Below are positions 63,661 through 64,000 of a stretch of 64,000 nucleotides of DNA, in pieces. Below the pieces are notes generated by a model, which made no database searches, had not been told where the DNA came from, and was given only the letters and a program-made list of their open reading frames with translations. A program made the translations under genes and the position numbers. The first letter of the stretch is position 1. The number at the start of each line of letters is the position of its first letter. Source of the stretch: Agrypnia vestita (Eukaryota > Arthropoda > Insecta > Trichoptera > Phryganeidae); NCBI GenBank assembly GCA_016648135.1, contig JADDOH010014650.1:1-64000 (forward strand), written 5' to 3'.

Positions 63661-64000
63661 AACTGAAATAAGAAAAATGAATTCAAGCATAGTTAGGTAT
63701 CGGATAAACAACTTTTTTTCAAAATATTGGAAGGTTTGAAACAAAGCTTGAATTTTTCATTTCATCGTGTTATTTTATATTCCATATTTAGTTCTGCATC
63801 ATTTTAAATTTATTTTTTAATCTGGACGTGATCAGATTCTTATGTGATTAATTTCTTAACGATATCTTTTTATCCTTGTTCAAGTAAGATGATGGCTTGG
63901 AAGCAGCTGAAGCAACCCTGTTAGCGGATTTATCGACCGCTTAAAGCGGGAAACGGTATCATTTTGCTCGAAAGCGCTAACGGATTTTCGCGCAAATCGA
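63661..64000. other. end of window, nothing recognised
   Basis: AT-rich, then mixed sequence to the window end. No feature supported. Confidence 0.45.

Noticed and set aside
1..64000. CRISPR arrays, bacterial operons, Shine-Dalgarno sites
   Set aside because: No regular direct repeats with unique spacers and no compact co-oriented genes; the content is eukaryotic transposable elements.

Overview
This 64 kb window looks like a gene-poor, AT-rich stretch of an insect nuclear genome. I found no host protein-coding, rRNA or ordinary tRNA gene that I can defend. The insect assignment rests on three near-identical mariner (DD34D) transposons, a short run of the arthropod telomere-type pentamer TTAGG/CCTAA, and the mix of insect-type LINE tails, Penelope-like elements (PLEs), PIF/Harbinger and hAT miniatures. 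I cannot name the order or species from sequence alone.

Layout. 1-9 kb: mariner copy A (frameshifted), three loci of a tRNA-module retroposon with inverted arms, an RTE-like LINE remnant, a 34-bp minisatellite and a PLE GIY-YIG endonuclease remnant. 9-16 kb: miniature inverted-repeat elements, a 763-bp Harbinger-type element, two hammerhead-like PLE ends and a TTAGG run. 16-24 kb: an RTE LINE split by mariner copy B, a hAT element with an 8-bp target duplication, and mariner copy C, whose transposase is intact. 24-36 kb: palindromic PLE ends, a TA-flanked foldback, a decayed tandem repeat, a hAT miniature, three of four copies of a roughly 500-bp unknown repeat, and LINE fragments. 36-50 kb: Harbinger elements (one with a MADF/Myb-like ORF, one with a decayed transposase) and at least eight LINE fragments, the longest a 2.5-kb element with endonuclease and reverse transcriptase. 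50-64 kb: another tandem tRNA-module retroposon, two 144-bp Harbinger miniatures, PLE ends, a second MADF-type Harbinger copy and LINE tails.

How the parts relate. The window is a record of layered insertion. Mariner B sits inside an RTE LINE, and two Harbinger elements sit in or against another LINE. Only mariner copy C has an intact protein of normal length, so it could supply transposase to copies A and B, whose ends are intact. The short Harbinger and hAT elements have good ends and target duplications but lack a working transposase here, so they would depend on partners elsewhere.

The most unusual item is the tRNA-module retroposon (four loci with 11-12 bp target duplications, plus related loci at 19.6 and 45 kb). 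Its tRNA-like units occur singly, in tandem or head to head, always with the tails pointing outward, so that each copy carries long inverted arms. The second is a set of PLE ends with hammerhead-ribozyme-like cores whose stem III is a loopless palindrome; five loci are arranged as inverted pairs.
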